From Bacteroidota bacterium (GTDB lineage: Bacteria; Bacteroidota; Rhodothermia; Rhodothermales; UBA10348): DNA of 64,000 nt. This document shows, in pieces, positions 62,335 through 64,000 of the stretch. Where the stretch lies: NCBI GenBank assembly GCA_022567305.1, contig JADFHF010000003.1:62001-126000 (forward strand), read 5' to 3'. Under the pieces are notes generated by a model. The model was not told the DNA's origin. It did no database searches and saw only the letters and a program-made list of their open reading frames with translations. The translations under genes were made by a program, and so were the position numbers. Position 1 is the stretch's first letter. Every line of letters begins with the position of its first letter.

Positions 62335-64000
62335 TTATTGGACTATCTTTAACGCACGTTCTGAGGACCTGTGTCCTTGCGAAACAACCACGTGGTATTC
62401 GCCTGTACCGGCGGGGGCGGAATCGTCTCCGTCGTCGAGCATTAAATCCCAGTCCGCATAGTTGAGTCCCGAATCACCGGTTCCACTGATCGATCCTATC
62501 TCGTGACCCTCCTCATTCTGGATCGAAACGCTCACCTCTCCACTCTGCTTCAGGTGATAGTAGATTCTCGCCGAATGGCTACCGCTTCGAGCCGGTTCTA
62601 CGTCGAAAACGTAGATATCTGCGTCCACGACGTCCTCGGTCATTTTCTGAAGGATGCGAACGTCCAGCGCATACATGCCGCGGCCGTGAGTGGAGGCAAC
62701 CAGGATGTCATCTCGCGGATGGACCTTCAAGTCGCTGACAAATGTGGACGGTAAATCTCTCGCCAGCACGTGCCAGTTCTCCCCTCCGTCGAGCGAGACA
62801 TAGGCGCCAATATCCGTTCCCACGTAAAGCACGTTCTCGTTCTTTGGATCTTCCCGCACCACGTTTATGGGGCCGGAGGGAATCCCATCAGAAATGCTGT
62901 CCCAGGTCTGCCCAAAGTCTGTCGACCGATAGAGGTACGGAGTAAAGTCATCGTCTCGCTTCCCATTTTGGGCCAGATAAACCGTGCCCTCGTCAAATGC
63001 CGAAGCGACCATTCCGGAAATCCATTTTTTGTAGGGTAAGCGACCGGTGAGTTCCGTCCAGCTTTCCCCGTGATCGCGCGTCATATGGATACGGCCGTCA
63101 TCGGTGCCCACGTAGATAAGCCCAAACTGGAATGGTGATTCGGTGATGGAAAACAGCGTCTGATACCGTATATCTCCCAGTTCATCCAGATTATTGTGAG
63201 TCAGATCGGGGCTGATCACCTCCCAGTCCTTTCCTCGATCCATGGATCGGAAGAGATAATTCATCCCGTGGTAAATGACCCGAGGATTATGGGGTGAAAT
63301 GATAAATGGCGCAAGCCACTGTCCTCGGAGACTGTAGTCTTCGTCCACGCGATCGGGCATGATCGACGTGCGTTTGTCAGTCGACATAACCGTCCGGGAA
63401 ATCGTCCCGTAAAATCCAGCCGAATACACAATATCTGGGTCGGTTGGGTCGATGGCCTGACGGCTGCCTTCGCCGCCCGGTGCACTTCCCCAGGAAACAG
63501 CTGGGATGCGGTGGCGCCCGCGACTCAAATCAACGACGCCTCTTCGGCTACCGTGATCCTGGATGGAGCCGTATGCCCGAAACGGTTCGTCCATATCAAG
63601 CGACACATTGAAAAACTGAACCAAAGACAAATCTTCGTAGAACGTGCGCCAGTTGTCGCCAGCGTCGTACGAGATGGCGACACCGCCGTCATTTACGTTG
63701 ACCAGGTAATCTGAATTCTCCGGGTCTATCCAGAGTCCATGGTGGTCTCGGTGCATCCCGGGAAGTTGACGAAACGTTTTTCCACCGTCTTCGGACACGT
63801 TGAGCGCCAGCCCCATCACATAGATTTTGTTTTCGTCGTTCGGGTCTACGCGCATTTGTCCAAAGACCCACCCATACGTTCCGGACAAGCCTTCCATATA
63901 ACTGTTGGTTTCACTCATCTGGCGCCAGCGACCCCCGCCATCGTCGGAGCGAAAAACGGTTGCCCCCTTGATGACAGGACCGCGAGGCCGACCGTATGCA
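62335..64000 (-). CDS. BNR/VPS10-like propeller protein, 5' end outside the window
   Basis: At least 555 aa; the frame stays open to the right edge (upstream residues read AYGRPRGPVIKGATVFRSDD before the apparent Met at 63918), so the start is not in view. Blades: NVSEDGGKTFRQLPG, AISYDAGDNWRTFY, LFRSMDRGKDWEVIS, HMTRDHGESWTELTG, LYRSTDFGQTWDSIS and YVSLDGGENWHVLA. The C-terminus adds a FlgD/Ig-like domain (YYHLKQSGEVSVSIQNEEGH). Matches large secreted 'glycosyl hydrolase' BNR proteins. First gene of the operon with the Lys-rich peptide. Confidence 0.82.
   Translation of the reverse strand, partial: AYGRPRGPVIKGATVFRSDDGGGRWRQMSETNSYMEGLSGTYGWVFGQMRVDPNDENKIYVMGLALNVSEDGGKTFRQLPGMHRDHHGLWIDPENSDYLVNVNDGGVAISYDAGDNWRTFYEDLSLVQFFNVSLDMDEPFRAYGSIQDHGSRRGVVDLSRGRHRIPAVSWGSAPGGEGSRQAIDPTDPDIVYSAGFYGTISRTVMSTDKRTSIMPDRVDEDYSLRGQWLAPFIISPHNPRVIYHGMNYLFRSMDRGKDWEVISPDLTHNNLDELGDIRYQTLFSITESPFQFGLIYVGTDDGRIHMTRDHGESWTELTGRLPYKKWISGMVASAFDEGTVYLAQNGKRDDDFTPYLYRSTDFGQTWDSISDGIPSGPINVVREDPKNENVLYVGTDIGAYVSLDGGENWHVLARDLPSTFVSDLKVHPRDDILVASTHGRGMYALDVRILQKMTEDVVDADIYVFDVEPARSGSHSARIYYHLKQSGEVSVSIQNEEGHEIGSISGTGDSGLNYADWDLMLDDGDDSAPAGTGEYHVVVSQGHRSSERALKIVQ

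Noticed and set aside
1-64000. CRISPR arrays, rRNA or tRNA genes, transposase genes
   Set aside because: Looked for regular 25-40-bp repeat-spacer series, conserved rRNA words, T-arm motifs and transposase-like proteins; none found by reading.

Overview
The window looks like a chromosomal segment from a bacterium of the Bacteroidota/Rhodothermota/Balneolota side of the FCB group. The signs are two secreted proteins with type IX-secretion-like C-terminal sorting domains (PNPF motif, FlgD-like fold, final LLR), a DUF5916/CBM9-like outer-membrane protein, a DUF1080 protein, several BNR/VPS10-like propellers, an ECF sigma factor paired with a DUF6768-like membrane protein, and many small lipoproteins. 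No rRNA, tRNA or CRISPR array was seen. This assignment is an inference from gene families; no phylogenetic marker gene is present.

Layout. 0-5 kb: small or poorly known genes and an isolated GC-rich alkaline-phosphatase-superfamily gene. 5-20 kb: a glycan-type island with two GT4-like glycosyltransferases, an HlpA-like GT-A protein, three GT2 enzymes and a GT-D-like protein. Mixed with these are a PqqD-like protein with an unusual C-terminal tail, an HprK-related P-loop kinase, two PF14907-type nucleotidyltransferases (one with its catalytic residues gone), a flippase-like ABC exporter and a membrane-anchored sugar-dehydrogenase-like propeller. The island sits between two diverged copies of a ~240-bp direct repeat (about 4344-4585 and 20304-20545). 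20-23.4 kb: two secreted proteins, each with an internal duplication, in a stretch rich in short dispersed repeats.

23.4-27.2 kb: a minus-strand AhpD-like / ArsC / BNR / MoaD-like gene set, divergent from a lone catalytically degenerate ImuB-type Y-family polymerase with a LexA-like palindrome just before its start. 27.2-36.2 kb: an amino-acid and peptide operon (M24 peptidase, GNAT, aminotransferase, ornithine-cyclodeaminase-like, DUF1080), the sigma factor pair, an amidase and a pirin. 36.3-43 kb: a lipoprotein, a TetR regulator with matching palindromes on both sides, two T9SS-sorted BNR proteins, an alpha/beta hydrolase pseudogene and a Gfo/Idh oxidoreductase. 43-49 kb: an Ada-type repair protein and a tight five-gene zinc-uptake-like operon that lacks the ATPase gene. 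49.5-64 kb: mainly minus-strand hydrolases and envelope proteins (M55, P1, carbonic anhydrase, DUF1326, DUF5916), an esterase, and an edge operon of BNR protein, Lys-rich 28-aa peptide, YdeP-like molybdoenzyme and trans-sulfuration enzyme.

The best candidate for an undescribed system is the 5-20 kb island. PqqD and HprK-like proteins normally belong to peptide-modification loci, yet here they sit among glycosyltransferases and a flippase-type exporter with no visible precursor gene, cyclase or asparagine synthetase. The conserved-looking tail on the PqqD protein is the only peptide-like candidate substrate.
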